63,648 bases of DNA from a virus, in IMG/VR virus record IMGVR_UViG_3300025141_000080, positions 1 through 63,648 of that record; one strand, written 5' to 3'. The position numbers were made by a program, and so were the translations under genes. This document shows, one piece after another, positions 1 to 11,500 of this stretch. The number at the start of each line of letters is the position of its first letter. The first letter of the stretch is position 1. The notes beneath the pieces were generated by a model. That model was not told where the DNA came from. It was given only the letters and a program-made list of their open reading frames with translations, and searched no databases.

Positions 1-99
1 CCAACCATCATCCAAATACTAAAGTCCAGATTCCAACAAGTGTCAATGACAGGTAAACCTGATTATGTTGAGTTAGGTAAAGGATACGATTTAAACTAA
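1..99 (+). CDS. C-terminal end of an unidentified upstream gene (partial)
   Basis: An open frame runs from the first base of the window to a TAA at 97-99, giving 32 residues that end in GKGYDLN. The start lies outside the window. The next gene begins 35 bases later on the same strand, with only an A-rich leader between, so this is probably the preceding member of the same structural operon. Thirty-two residues show no recognisable domain and no function is assigned. That it is coding is inferred from the absence of stops and its position directly upstream of a virion gene. Confidence 0.55.
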   Translation, partial: PTIIQILKSRFQQVSMTGKPDYVELGKGYDLN

Positions 100-134
100 A
101 AAGAGTAGTTAGATAATTATTAAAAAAGATATAA

Positions 135-3100
135 ATGCCACAAAATACAAATAATTTAAATTCTTTAAGTTTTCAAGGAACTGATTACTTAAGAAAGTTA
201 ATGCTTACGAAAAATCTACCAATTCGAGATGCATTAGGACCTTATGGTAATTATACCCCTGGAAGTTATTCTATAGAAGACACTAGAGAATTAAATGTTG
301 TAGAACAGCCAGATGTGGATTTAGCTGGTGAATTTTTTATTGATAAATCTTATTTGGCTAACGCATACGGTCCACCAGGTGGGTACGATACCTGGACTCA
401 GATATATACATCCTCACAAAGTTTAGGCAAAGTAAATTTTGGATTATACCCTAACTTTGAAGCACCGGAAACAGGAGCAGGATTATTTGGGGCAAATCCA
501 TTTATGACTGTAGGACAATATTATTCTCCTTTACAGATATTGACAAGTGTAAGTTCAGAAGGTTTATTATCAGGCAATTTATTAGATGATAGTTTATTAC
601 AACAATATGGTGCACAACAACTAAGAAAAGAATTTGAAAACAGGATAGCGTTTGAACTCTACCAACAAACAGTTGGGAGATTGAATTTTGTAGACGCTAT
701 GAAAGACCCATACAATGCATTAGACATTGTTACAGGTAGAGAATCACTAATTGAAAGAGACAATCATATCACAGTTCCCAAAGGACTTGTTGGTAAAGGT
801 TTAGATTTTGTATCCCGATTAACGGGCGTGTATGTTCCCTTTTCTTATATACCAGGAGATTATTTTGAGTTAGAACCTGCTCGTGGATTATCAACGGCCG
901 GTAAAATAGTATCAGATATAACTGGAATATTAGGAAGTTTAGTGGGTATACCAAGGAGAAGACAATCCCCATCTCAAAGATTTTTAGAATATACAGCGGG
1001 AGGAACTAAATCATCATTATTTAAACATATCCGATATAACAAATATGGACCTAACTATGGTGAAGGTGCACAAGCACAGACAGCGGTAGGAGCAGCGATA
1101 GGTGAAGTTATAGATTTTGTTGGTGGAGGAATACTAGGTTTTGGAAATCAACCACCTAATATGCCTGAATATGTCGGTGGCCCAAGAAATCGTATACAAG
1201 ATATGACAAGTCCACCGGACAACACGTATGCTGGTAAAAATTACGTACCAATATACGGTCCAGACGCGGTAGCAAAAGAATTTGATTCTAACGAATATGA
1301 TTTTGGGATGAAAGGTATTGCCTATGCCAATCAAGGAAATGTTCCTGGAGGATTTACATGGTATACAGAGAACACCCCATCAGGAGGTTTTTTACAACAA
1401 GTGGGTCAATTTTTAGGTTTTGGTGAAAAACCACCAGGACCACAAGTGCCCGGGACAACTCAAGGATTCGAAGGGTCTACCGATGATACGGCAACCTATG
1501 ATACTCCAGGTGGTTACGATAATACAAGGTCCACCAACTATAAATTTAGAGACGACTCTATTATGGACGCAACTCAACAAATTATAGATTCTATTCCTAA
1601 AGGTGGTGCCCGGTTAAAATCTGTTTCACACGCTATGAATCAAGTTAGTAAAGTTTTTAATGATGGGTATAAAGAACTAACAAAAGGTTCTAGAGTTAGA
1701 AGGTTTATTAACTCAGACCCAACTTCAGGCAAAGGTGTAGAACAACCTAGAGAATATTGTAGAATATGGACCAAAGATGTTCCATATTACAATTATAGTA
1801 AACTAGTTAAAAATGAAATGAATCATAGGTTTGAAACCTATTCAGTATTAGATAGTCCTTATAATTTAAATGTAGCACCTTGGAGAACAGATGAATCGGG
1901 TAAAGGGTCCACCAATATCGTAGACTCTAAAGTTAAGAAATATATGTTCTCAATTGAGAATTTAGCTTGGAGAACAAGTACTCAAAAAGGACTCACATAT
2001 AATGATTTACCTGCTTGTGAAAGAGGACCAAATGGAGGAAGAATTATGTGGTTTCCTCCTTATGACTTATCCGTTGATGAAGCCAGCCAACCAAACTGGA
2101 CAGGTAATCAATTTATAGGTAGACCAGAACCCATATATACTTATAACCATACAGACAGAAGTGGTACATTAAAATTTAAAATAGTTGTTGACCATCCTAG
2201 TATTTTAAATCTACTAGTAAGAAAAGAATTACAAAAATTAGGACCAAAAGAGACAGATGAAATTTTAGACTCATTTTTTGCGGGATGTAAAAAATACGAC
2301 ATTTTTGATTTAGCTAGAAAATGGCAACAATTTTCAGTTAATGAATTAACACAATACCAAGAAATGTTAAATACTCCTGGTATGGACAGTGAAACAATAC
2401 AAGAAATATTGGTTGAAACAACAGATGGTGAACCTGGAAAAACAGTACCTACGGACAACATACCCGATTTACAAAGTTACATCCAACCACCACTAGCTTT
2501 CTTTTTCGATAACGACTACCCAAATCCAAACACCACACAAACCACATCTAGTGTGAGTTATACTGAATGTGCGGCGGGTAGTATGTCAAAGTTTGGGGGA
2601 TATCTATCTTCTACTAATTCTGTTACCCAACACCTTAATAGAGCACCTAATGAAGAAGCTAAAGCAGCTTTACAGAATTTCTTTGAGGATGGTAGTGGGG
2701 CAAAAAATGAATGGTTGACTAGATGGCCCGCTTTCGCTAAAGCTCTTAAAGAAGTTTTAGATACCGGTCTTTATACAGTAATATTAAATATGGAGGGGTC
2801 TGCAAGTTCTATTGCCAGTCAAAGTTATAATCTTAATTTATCTAAAAGAAGACTAGACTCTGTTGAGAAAATGTTCAAAGAATATATTTTAGATGGTGGT
2901 GCAGCTTTTAAAACATATATGGAGAATGGAAGACTCCAATTTCCAGGACCGACCGCATTAGGGGAGAATTTATGTTCATCGGATGAAAGTGGTGCTAACG
3001 CTGTTTATACGGCTGGTGCAGCAGACTGTAGAGCGGTAAGAATTACTGGTGTTGAGGTACTAAAAGACCCTACACCACCAGAACCACCTAAACCACCAAG

Positions 3101-5204
3101 AAGAATAGAAAGACCAACACCACCTGAAATTAAGGAAAAAGAAAAAAGACAAAAAAATACTAGAAGAGAGATAGCGAATAAAGTATTAATGAAAATGGTT
3201 ACCGAATGTGATTATTTTGATTTAATACAAGAAGAAAATGAATTTATTTATGATACCCTTAAACAAAAATTTAAATTTTTCCATCCAGCATTTCATTCTA
3301 TAACACCTGAAGGATTAAACAGTAGACTAACATTTTTAAATCAATGTGTAAGACCAGGAGCAACAATTCCAACTAAAACAGCCGACGGAATCCTATCAAC
3401 AGAAGACGCTGCAAGAAACACTGCATTTGGAGCTCCACCTATATGTGTGTTAAGAATTGGGGATTTCTATAATACTAAGATTGCCATACAACAATTGAGT
3501 ATTAGTTATGATGATAATTTGTTTGATTTAAATCCAGAAGGGATTGGTGTACAACCTATGATAGCTTCTGTTAATATTACCTTTAATTATATTGGTGGAC
3601 AAGGATTAAAAGAACCCGTTAATAGATTACAAAACGCTCTTTCATTTAATTATTACGCAAATACTGAAATGTTTGATGATAGGGCAGTTTTAACTGTAAC
3701 TGATGATGATGTGGACGAACAAGCGTGGTTAGCGGCAAATCAAGACTTAATAGGACAGACACAAGGAAGTGGTGCGGGCAATCAAGAAGATGAAGCGGCA
3801 TTAGAAGACGCGTTAGATAGTTCAGAACAAGACGGATTAACTATCGGAGATAGACAAAATCCAACCATAACAACAAGTGGAGAATCAGGGTTTATAACTT
3901 ATAAGTCGGTTTATAGTGACTTTAACACATCTGCATTTGATTATATGACATCAACAACCAACCAAGTAGACAATATTATGAAGAACTATAATAATGGTTG
4001 GCTACAGGTATTAACAAATGAAAAGGAATGGGTTGATGGGGAATATTATATAGGTACGTCAGTGGGTGCATATAACACTGTAAATGGTAAACTAGTCGGA
4101 GTACCCATAAATTGGCAAAATAATTTTAATGACTTTTTTGATAGTTTCGTAGAAGATATAGATGACGATTTAACTTATATACAACAACAACATGCTACAG
4201 TTAACCCATCTAATAAAAATAAAAGAAGGTTAAGAAATTTCTTAAAAGATAAAGCGGAAGAGATAGCAAGAGAAATTGGGGGTGTATTACAAGCTGCACA
4301 ATCAGAACTTAAAAATAAGTCTTTAGCCTACATAAGTAATGTTAATAAAATAAATGCATTAGGAAGAGGGTGTGATGGTTATATCACTAATGGAAAAACC
4401 ACCGTATTTAGTTTGTCGGGAGAAACCACAACAGTGCACTCAACGTCACCAACCACGTCAACAGACACTTTAATAGAAATGGGTACAGATTATGAATACA
4501 CTACAAATGTTACCACTTATTATTCTGAAGTTTATAATGGAGAGACTAGTGTAGGTTGTTATTCACAAGGAGCTTTATGTGTACACGCCAATAGTAGTAT
4601 AAGTGAGATGTTCAATTTAACTAAATCCGGTAGATTCACAAACCCAGATACCACCGCCTGGACAACCAATCCATCAACTATAGGGATAGAAATAGCCCCA
4701 ACTCAAAGCACCAAACTTACAGCAGATAAATCGGACGTATTTGTTTTTTCACATATAGCCATGGAAAAATCCATTGTAGACTCTACAATGACCGGTAATT
4801 TACAATATTTTAAAGAAAATTATAACCCTTATAAAAATAATAGTAATTCTTTATGGACAGGAATTCGTGATGCATTAAAAATTACTTCTGTTGACCCAGA
4901 TTGGTTAAAAGACTGTATTGTTGCTTTTAGTGACGCTATTTCATTAAATGAAAATTATTTCTTAGGACAAATGGTTACAGCTCAACAACAAGTTACCCAA
5001 AGATTTGCTCCTGAGGGACAAACTAACATTGTTGAAGGTCTTTCTATTGCTGGAGATTCTACGAGTATCACTGAAGTTAAAATAGAAAAAGAGAGAAAAT
5101 TATATTATGACAAAGTGACAGACACTAGTTATGAAGAAATAATAAGAAGAGTACATACTACAACAAATGAGGGTAATACTAACTTTAATTTAAAATTTAA
5201 TTAA
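135..5204 (+). CDS. Large baseplate/tail virion protein with OmpA-like motif
   Basis: A 1689-residue protein, two bases upstream of the gp53-like gene and so in a baseplate operon. Residues 883-920 carry an OmpA C-terminal-type peptidoglycan-binding signature: N899-x-x-L-S-x-R-R-x-x-S-V910, preceded by a strand and a Gly/Ser turn. The usual Asp of the OmpA GHTD loop is not evident. A proline-rich linker with PPEPPKPP and a Lys/Glu-rich stretch follows at about 978-1015. Around 1098-1190 a conserved-looking domain (LRIGDFYNTKIAIQ, then IGGQG and SFNYYANTEMFDD) resembles segments common in large-phage tail and baseplate proteins. The N-terminal third is Gly/Tyr/Pro-rich and unidentified. The virion role is inferred from context. 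The OmpA motif suggests contact with the cell wall, but this is a motif-level call only. Confidence 0.7.
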   Translation: MPQNTNNLNSLSFQGTDYLRKLMLTKNLPIRDALGPYGNYTPGSYSIEDTRELNVVEQPDVDLAGEFFIDKSYLANAYGPPGGYDTWTQIYTSSQSLGKVNFGLYPNFEAPETGAGLFGANPFMTVGQYYSPLQILTSVSSEGLLSGNLLDDSLLQQYGAQQLRKEFENRIAFELYQQTVGRLNFVDAMKDPYNALDIVTGRESLIERDNHITVPKGLVGKGLDFVSRLTGVYVPFSYIPGDYFELEPARGLSTAGKIVSDITGILGSLVGIPRRRQSPSQRFLEYTAGGTKSSLFKHIRYNKYGPNYGEGAQAQTAVGAAIGEVIDFVGGGILGFGNQPPNMPEYVGGPRNRIQDMTSPPDNTYAGKNYVPIYGPDAVAKEFDSNEYDFGMKGIAYANQGNVPGGFTWYTENTPSGGFLQQVGQFLGFGEKPPGPQVPGTTQGFEGSTDDTATYDTPGGYDNTRSTNYKFRDDSIMDATQQIIDSIPKGGARLKSVSHAMNQVSKVFNDGYKELTKGSRVRRFINSDPTSGKGVEQPREYCRIWTKDVPYYNYSKLVKNEMNHRFETYSVLDSPYNLNVAPWRTDESGKGSTNIVDSKVKKYMFSIENLAWRTSTQKGLTYNDLPACERGPNGGRIMWFPPYDLSVDEASQPNWTGNQFIGRPEPIYTYNHTDRSGTLKFKIVVDHPSILNLLVRKELQKLGPKETDEILDSFFAGCKKYDIFDLARKWQQFSVNELTQYQEMLNTPGMDSETIQEILVETTDGEPGKTVPTDNIPDLQSYIQPPLAFFFDNDYPNPNTTQTTSSVSYTECAAGSMSKFGGYLSSTNSVTQHLNRAPNEEAKAALQNFFEDGSGAKNEWLTRWPAFAKALKEVLDTGLYTVILNMEGSASSIASQSYNLNLSKRRLDSVEKMFKEYILDGGAAFKTYMENGRLQFPGPTALGENLCSSDESGANAVYTAGAADCRAVRITGVEVLKDPTPPEPPKPPRRIERPTPPEIKEKEKRQKNTRREIANKVLMKMVTECDYFDLIQEENEFIYDTLKQKFKFFHPAFHSITPEGLNSRLTFLNQCVRPGATIPTKTADGILSTEDAARNTAFGAPPICVLRIGDFYNTKIAIQQLSISYDDNLFDLNPEGIGVQPMIASVNITFNYIGGQGLKEPVNRLQNALSFNYYANTEMFDDRAVLTVTDDDVDEQAWLAANQDLIGQTQGSGAGNQEDEAALEDALDSSEQDGLTIGDRQNPTITTSGESGFITYKSVYSDFNTSAFDYMTSTTNQVDNIMKNYNNGWLQVLTNEKEWVDGEYYIGTSVGAYNTVNGKLVGVPINWQNNFNDFFDSFVEDIDDDLTYIQQQHATVNPSNKNKRRLRNFLKDKAEEIAREIGGVLQAAQSELKNKSLAYISNVNKINALGRGCDGYITNGKTTVFSLSGETTTVHSTSPTTSTDTLIEMGTDYEYTTNVTTYYSEVYNGETSVGCYSQGALCVHANSSISEMFNLTKSGRFTNPDTTAWTTNPSTIGIEIAPTQSTKLTADKSDVFVFSHIAMEKSIVDSTMTGNLQYFKENYNPYKNNSNSLWTGIRDALKITSVDPDWLKDCIVAFSDAISLNENYFLGQMVTAQQQVTQRFAPEGQTNIVEGLSIAGDSTSITEVKIEKERKLYYDKVTDTSYEEIIRRVHTTTNEGNTNFNLKFN

Positions 5205-5206
5205 AA

Positions 5207-5569
5207 ATGGCAGATTACTACGATAGATACAAACAATTTATTATAAATGGAAAAAATAAACCAGTACCATTTATAAGGATAAAGTCAAAACCATCAGACA
5301 AGAAAGTTATATATAAAGTAGGGCAATCTAGATTAGATAAAATTAGTCAAGAATATTATGGCACACCTTATTTTGGCTGGTTAATATTACAAGCGAATCC
5401 AGATGTTGGTGGCTTAGAATGGGACATAAATGATGGAAGAGTATTGACTGTTCCATATCCTTTAGTAGCTTCATTACAACAATATAAACAATCAGTTGAT
5501 GACTACTATTTTTATTATGGTAAATCAGATGAGGACTTAAAGGACCCTAATGGAACCACTTCATATTAG
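5207..5569 (+). CDS. Baseplate wedge protein, gp53/LysM-like
   Basis: A 120-residue protein in the size range of small LysM-like wedge proteins; T4 gp53 itself is larger. Residues 34-90 show the LysM-like pattern: VIYKVGQSRLDKISQEYYGTP, then FGWLILQANP and a terminal RVLTVPYP. This matches the layout of phage gp53-family and LysM baseplate proteins, in which a short LysM fold plugs into the wedge. In T4, gp53 connects adjacent wedges around the hub. Here the gene sits between two giant baseplate proteins with gaps of 2 and 9 bases, as expected for a co-translated baseplate unit. The start ATG follows directly on the upstream stop in an A-rich context without a Shine-Dalgarno sequence. Confidence 0.8.
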   Translation: MADYYDRYKQFIINGKNKPVPFIRIKSKPSDKKVIYKVGQSRLDKISQEYYGTPYFGWLILQANPDVGGLEWDINDGRVLTVPYPLVASLQQYKQSVDDYYFYYGKSDEDLKDPNGTTSY

Positions 5570-5578
5570 TAAACTAAC

Positions 5579-8500
5579 ATGGCGAATGAAATTTATAATA
5601 ACGATAACATACTTGTCGAACTAGCAGAAAACAATGTAGTTCTTCTCGACCCAAACAAAGTTGTGGATGTTAACGGTAAACCACAAGACAGACTTGTAAG
5701 CCAAGAAAATTTAACTATATACGCTAATTTACAGGCAAGAGTAGTGCCTAGAAGTAAAGTTATTACTGGTTCTGGAATGGAAACCGAATCATTAGTTGAT
5801 GTTTTTGAAGGTAAAATTAACTTTTTAAAACCAGGAGGAAAAGACTATATGACTAGTGATTGGACTGACACCGAAACAGGTGGGTCCAATCAAGACGGAC
5901 CATATAATCAGAAGGTATTCATCACAAAGAAAGACCCTTTTATGGGTAATACGGAGAATAAAACTGAGAGCATAAAGAATAGATTAGATAACGAATCTTT
6001 TGGTATATCCAACATTAGTGTAACTTATGACCGTTCATATGTTCCACAAGTAAGCATGACCTTTATCGATGTTAGAGGAAAAACTTTATTTGAAATGGGA
6101 AATAATTCTGCTTATGCAGTATTTTTTAATCTTCCATATCCATTATTTCTTTTAACATTAAAAGGTTATTACGGAAAAGCGGTCCAATACCAACTAATGT
6201 TAAGAAAATTTAACGCTAATTTTGACCCCGAAACCGGTAATTATACGGTTACTTGTGATTTTATAGGTAGAATAGCGGCCTTACTCGCAGATATAAATGT
6301 GTCACAATTACTTAACGCTCCTTATATGTACGCCAGAAGTTATGGGGTAACTAATGTAGAGAATGATGATGTAGACACATTCACCACCACCAAAGGATAT
6401 CAAACACTTAATGAAGTTTTTGTAACCTATAAAAGAAATAATTTATTAGGTCCTAATGTACCACATTTAACATTAAGGCAATTAGCAACTAAAGCTAAAA
6501 CTTTAGAGGAAGCTATAGAAAAAGAATTAAAGAAACAAAATTTAAAAGCGTTAGATGATATCGATAAGTATGAAAAGGTTCTAGATTCGTATCTAGCAAA
6601 AGTAATGGATAGTGGTGGATGGAGACGAACCTATATGGATGTCGGTGGACTTAATGAATATTATGATGAAATTAAGGATTTAACTTATTATAGTTGGAAA
6701 AAAACATACCAAGACGACCTACCAAAAAGAGAATCAGGTAGGGATAAATTAAAAAAGGAGATTAGTGAACATAATGCGGCACTATTAGAAAACCCAACAT
6801 TCGGAAAAAGTGGGACACACTCTATTCCAGTAGACATCGGTTACCAAAACTTCACTGTTTTACCACCAGAAGGTAGAGAAAATAATGGGTTGGAGTGGTT
6901 TATGTTTGAAGGTGTCCCTTCTTCATTTGAGACTAAAATTAACAATATTTTTACTAAATTTAACGAAAAAAGACAGATTGTAGAGAAAAATCTAACCGAT
7001 GTTGTTAACGAAGTTATAGAAAGTGAACAAGGATTAGGGTTTAGACCTACAGTTAGAAACTTATTTGGTATAGTTATCGCAAATGCAGATACTTTCTTGA
7101 GACTTATGAACGATGTTCATTTAGACGCAATGAATCAGAGAAATAACCCTGATAGATTAAACGCTGTTAAAGGAAACGGTAAAGCGTCTACCAGCTCAGA
7201 ATTACCAGAAGATAATTTTATTTATCCGTGGCCTCATTATTATGTTAGAGAAGAAAATGAAGATGGTGGAACGTCTTTTGTTACCACATATCCAGGAGCC
7301 ATTAAAGTTATATCTAGTACAAAAGCATATAAAAGTGAGTCGTGGCCCGAAGTAGAGTTTGTAGAAGAATTTCTTAAAGCTTCTACTATTAAAGATACTG
7401 GACAAAACCAATTTAACTTCGGAGTGTCAACACTAGGTGAGAATTGGGTACCCACAACATCTTTTGATGTATTTGAAACCCAAAGTTATTTAAAAGTAAG
7501 TGAAGTAGATTTTAGTTATGAAGTGTGGGATAGGTCCACAATACACGGTTTCTTTTCAGGAATACAATTTAGATATAATAAAAACACTTCGGATTTACTA
7601 TTAAAAAATATATCAAAATTTGAATCAGTTACTATACAGGAAAAAACAAACGGATTCTTTGATTTACAAGAATTGTTGAAAAACCAAACATGGAGTTATA
7701 ATAGTTTTCTGGAGTATTTGAAAGCTATAGCTCCTCTTACTGATTATCAGCTACTTGTAAGAGACGAATATGTTACTCCATATATTAGAGAAAAAATTAA
7801 TAATGCTAGATTTAAAATCTATCCATACACCCTTTTAGTAGGAGCACAATATCAGTCAAGAGATATAGATATTCAGAATCAGATTGAGACTATGAATGAA
7901 TCTATACTCACCCAATCAGCAGAAGATAACATCTTAGACACCTACCCATTAGTGGATTTTGATTTTACACAAGGAGAAGACATAGATGGGAGTACAGGAG
8001 AATACATTTATGGTCCATGGACAAAAATGAACTTAGCTAACGGTCACAATTTACCTTCTAAACAAGAACTTAATAAATTAAGTAATTCCTTGGTTTATGG
8101 TAGTGATGTTAAATCTTATACTTCTTTATTAAGTGCAGCTGAAGGAGTAGAAGATAGTATATGTATAACCCCACCACACTTCTTTTGTGATGCATGGTGG
8201 ACAACACCAACCATGATTAACGACTACTCTACTATTCTGGAAAAAAGAACAATTAATATTTTAAATACATCACTCAGTTGGAAATTATTTTTTGAAGATA
8301 TTAATACAAGAGAAAAAACACCTTACTATACTCCTGTAACACCAGAAAATACATCTATTAATAATGGGTTATTTTTAACTGAAGGAGCGGTGGATTATAG
8401 TGAAATATATATTAATGGTAAGACATTTGACAAACAATTAACATCAATGCTAAACACACCTTATTTTACTAACGCGATGATTGAAGGTGTGATGAACGAA

Positions 8501-11500
8501 TTAACCGGTGCACCTAACCCATACATTAGTGCCTCTTATTTATTTTTAAATTCATTACCTTTAGCAAGTTTAAAAGAATTAACAATTAAACAATTAAAAG
8601 AGGGCGGTCAAATGCCAGAATTTGGTGACTATGTTTTTACAACCCTTAACCAACTTTCAGCAGTACACCCCCTACCGTACGCATGGATTTTAAAATATGG
8701 AAGTATATGGCATAGATATAAGAATTTTATAGAGAACGGGATAGACATTCTAGATTCAGTATGGAAGGATTTCGACGCCAACAAGTATTTTAACGATACT
8801 TCAGGATTAATAAATCAATATTCATTGAATATTGGTGAAAATAATACCCAAATACTATTTTCTGGGGATTGGAATATAGGGGGTAATTTTAGAAAGATAA
8901 ATGTAGGGTTCTATCCTGAATTAAATAATTTAATGCATTATTTTGTTACAGGAGACCTACTTTATAATTCAGTACCTGTAACAGGTGTGCCGTTATCTAG
9001 TATAGAGGTAAATAATTTTATAAACATTGGTGCCCTAAATGTCAAACACTCAACAGACTTAGATATATCCCCAGCACAGAGTCCAACACAAGGAGATGTT
9101 AATTGTCAGTTTTGGTACACTTATTATGACACCAGTAGAGATGTCTTTACGAGTGGATATACACCCCAATATATTTTATATCCGGGAGGTGCTATTAAAA
9201 AAGAACAACTCAGTTTTGAAGTAGACCCATTTAACTTAACAAATAATCCTACAACACATAATGGTAATGTGAGGTTTTGTTGGGGGATGTCTAATTATGG
9301 ATATTTTGAACATACACCAACAAGTAAACCTTCATATAACGAATATTGTAAGAAAATTAATAACCTACAAAAAGAACAAAGAGCTTTTCATATTTCTTCT
9401 TTAGGTGATTATAGTAGTATAGATGAGATATTTGACGTGTTTTCACCAGAAATATTAGACACATTTGAAGAATATTTTCTTAATTTTTCTCAGAAAGATG
9501 TTGATTTTAACCCCGCTTTAAACGCTTTTAGTGCAACTACTGACTCACAGGACTCCACAGATGTGTGGGGAAATAAAATAGGTGAGACCGACTTAAAAAC
9601 TCTACAATCGGTTATAAGAAATATGATGACAGTAAGTCAAGATAGTGTGACACCGGCAGATACGGCTACAGAATTTGGGTATAATTTAGCAAAAACACAA
9701 CTTAATAAAAGTAATAGAATTTTAGGGTTGTTTATGGCAGATACCGTCGCATTTAATTTCTATAACCCAAAAGATATTAATATAAAAGCTTTAAGGACTT
9801 TTGTAGGAGACCAGAAATATTATGATTGGGGAGAATATAAAGGTAATTTACCTCCAGAAGTGCCATTTGCCACCTCCCAACTCAATCATCCACAAGAATG
9901 GAAAGACTTACAATTACACATAGGACAAATCGGAGATTCTTCACATCTAAGTTTAGTGTACAGTGATTATGGGTCGGAGATAACTGACTTTTTTAGAGAA
10001 ATGAATATTGATTTCACTTCAGAGAATATTAAATTACTTAGAAAAATTATTAAAATATATGTTACTGAAAGAATAAAAAATGGTTCCACCACAAATAGTC
10101 TTAATTTTACCACCGTCGCTTCTGCCCTTACTCCGGTAGCAGCTCCCGCAAATTTTAATAGTGAATTTATTCAGAAGATAAAAAATGAGATAGTGGAAAA
10201 GTTAGATGACGGACAATACCAACACCTAAATCAACTATTCTTTAATTTAAAACAAGATTTACCCGAGATACCAAACGAAGGACTTATAGATGATTTTAAG
10301 GATGAAAGTGCAATACAAAGCGATGAGTTAAAATTAGATTTATACAATACATTTAGAGTAATAAATGATAAATGGATTTCTGGAGAAGAAATAGAGAGAA
10401 AACTTATATTTGAAGATTTTTTATTTTTAGATATAGCTAATAGGGACATCGGGGACACCGCTATTCTAGGGTTAGACGCCTTTAAATCATTAACAAATCC
10501 AGCAAATGGAAGTTTAAATTTATTAGGTCTTATAGGTTCTATTTTAGATAATCAGAATTTTAATTTTTTACCCCTACCGTCGTATATTAATTTTTATGGG
10601 GTAACCAGTGACGGTAAAGAATACTCAAAATACAACACCACCGACGAAGCTAATTCTTTATTTGGAACCCATTTAGAAGTAGATTATTTGGAGTCTTCAC
10701 CTAAATTTGTGTGTCAATATGTAGGAGAAACATCTTCATTACCTGATGTTAAAAACCCCATAAATCGATATAACAGTGATTCATTTTTAATGGGAAGAAC
10801 CGCAGACAACCCTCTTTTTTCTAATTGTGCAGACCCCAAGAGGTGTAACAAAGTAATGTCTTTTGCGGTAGACTTCGGTATAGATAATCAAAATATATTT
10901 AAAGGAGTAAATTTAGACACTTCTGATACCAAACCAACAGCGGAAAGTTTTGTGGTTGAAGAACAATTAGCACAATCAGCAAATGATAAAACTATCGCGA
11001 CCCAAGGACTAAGTTTATTTAATGTATACAGAACTCGTTCTTATACTTGTAAAGTTAGCGCAATGGGTAATGTATGTATCCAACCCACAATGTATTTTTC
11101 ATTAAGAAATGTACCTATGTTCACGGGACCATACCTAATTATGACAGTTGAACATTCGATACAACCAAATACCATGACTACCACATTTACAGGTGTAAGG
11201 GTACCATTCCACCGATTACCAAACGTGGAGAATTTTGTGGCTAAATTAGCAAAATCATTTGTAAAGAAGGTAAGAGTTAAACAAAAAACAGATAATAAAC
11301 AAGAGAGAGAAGGAGGATTTCATCCTGAAGGTACGGAACAAAATACAGATGGTAATGCAAAAGCACCACGGTTTAGTGGACCATCGGATGTTAAATCTAT
11401 TATTGTACACGTTACAGCTGGTACCGATTATGGGAATAAACCAGTTGAAACTATAGACAAACAACATAAGAATAGAGATTTTTCTGGTATTGGGTACCAT

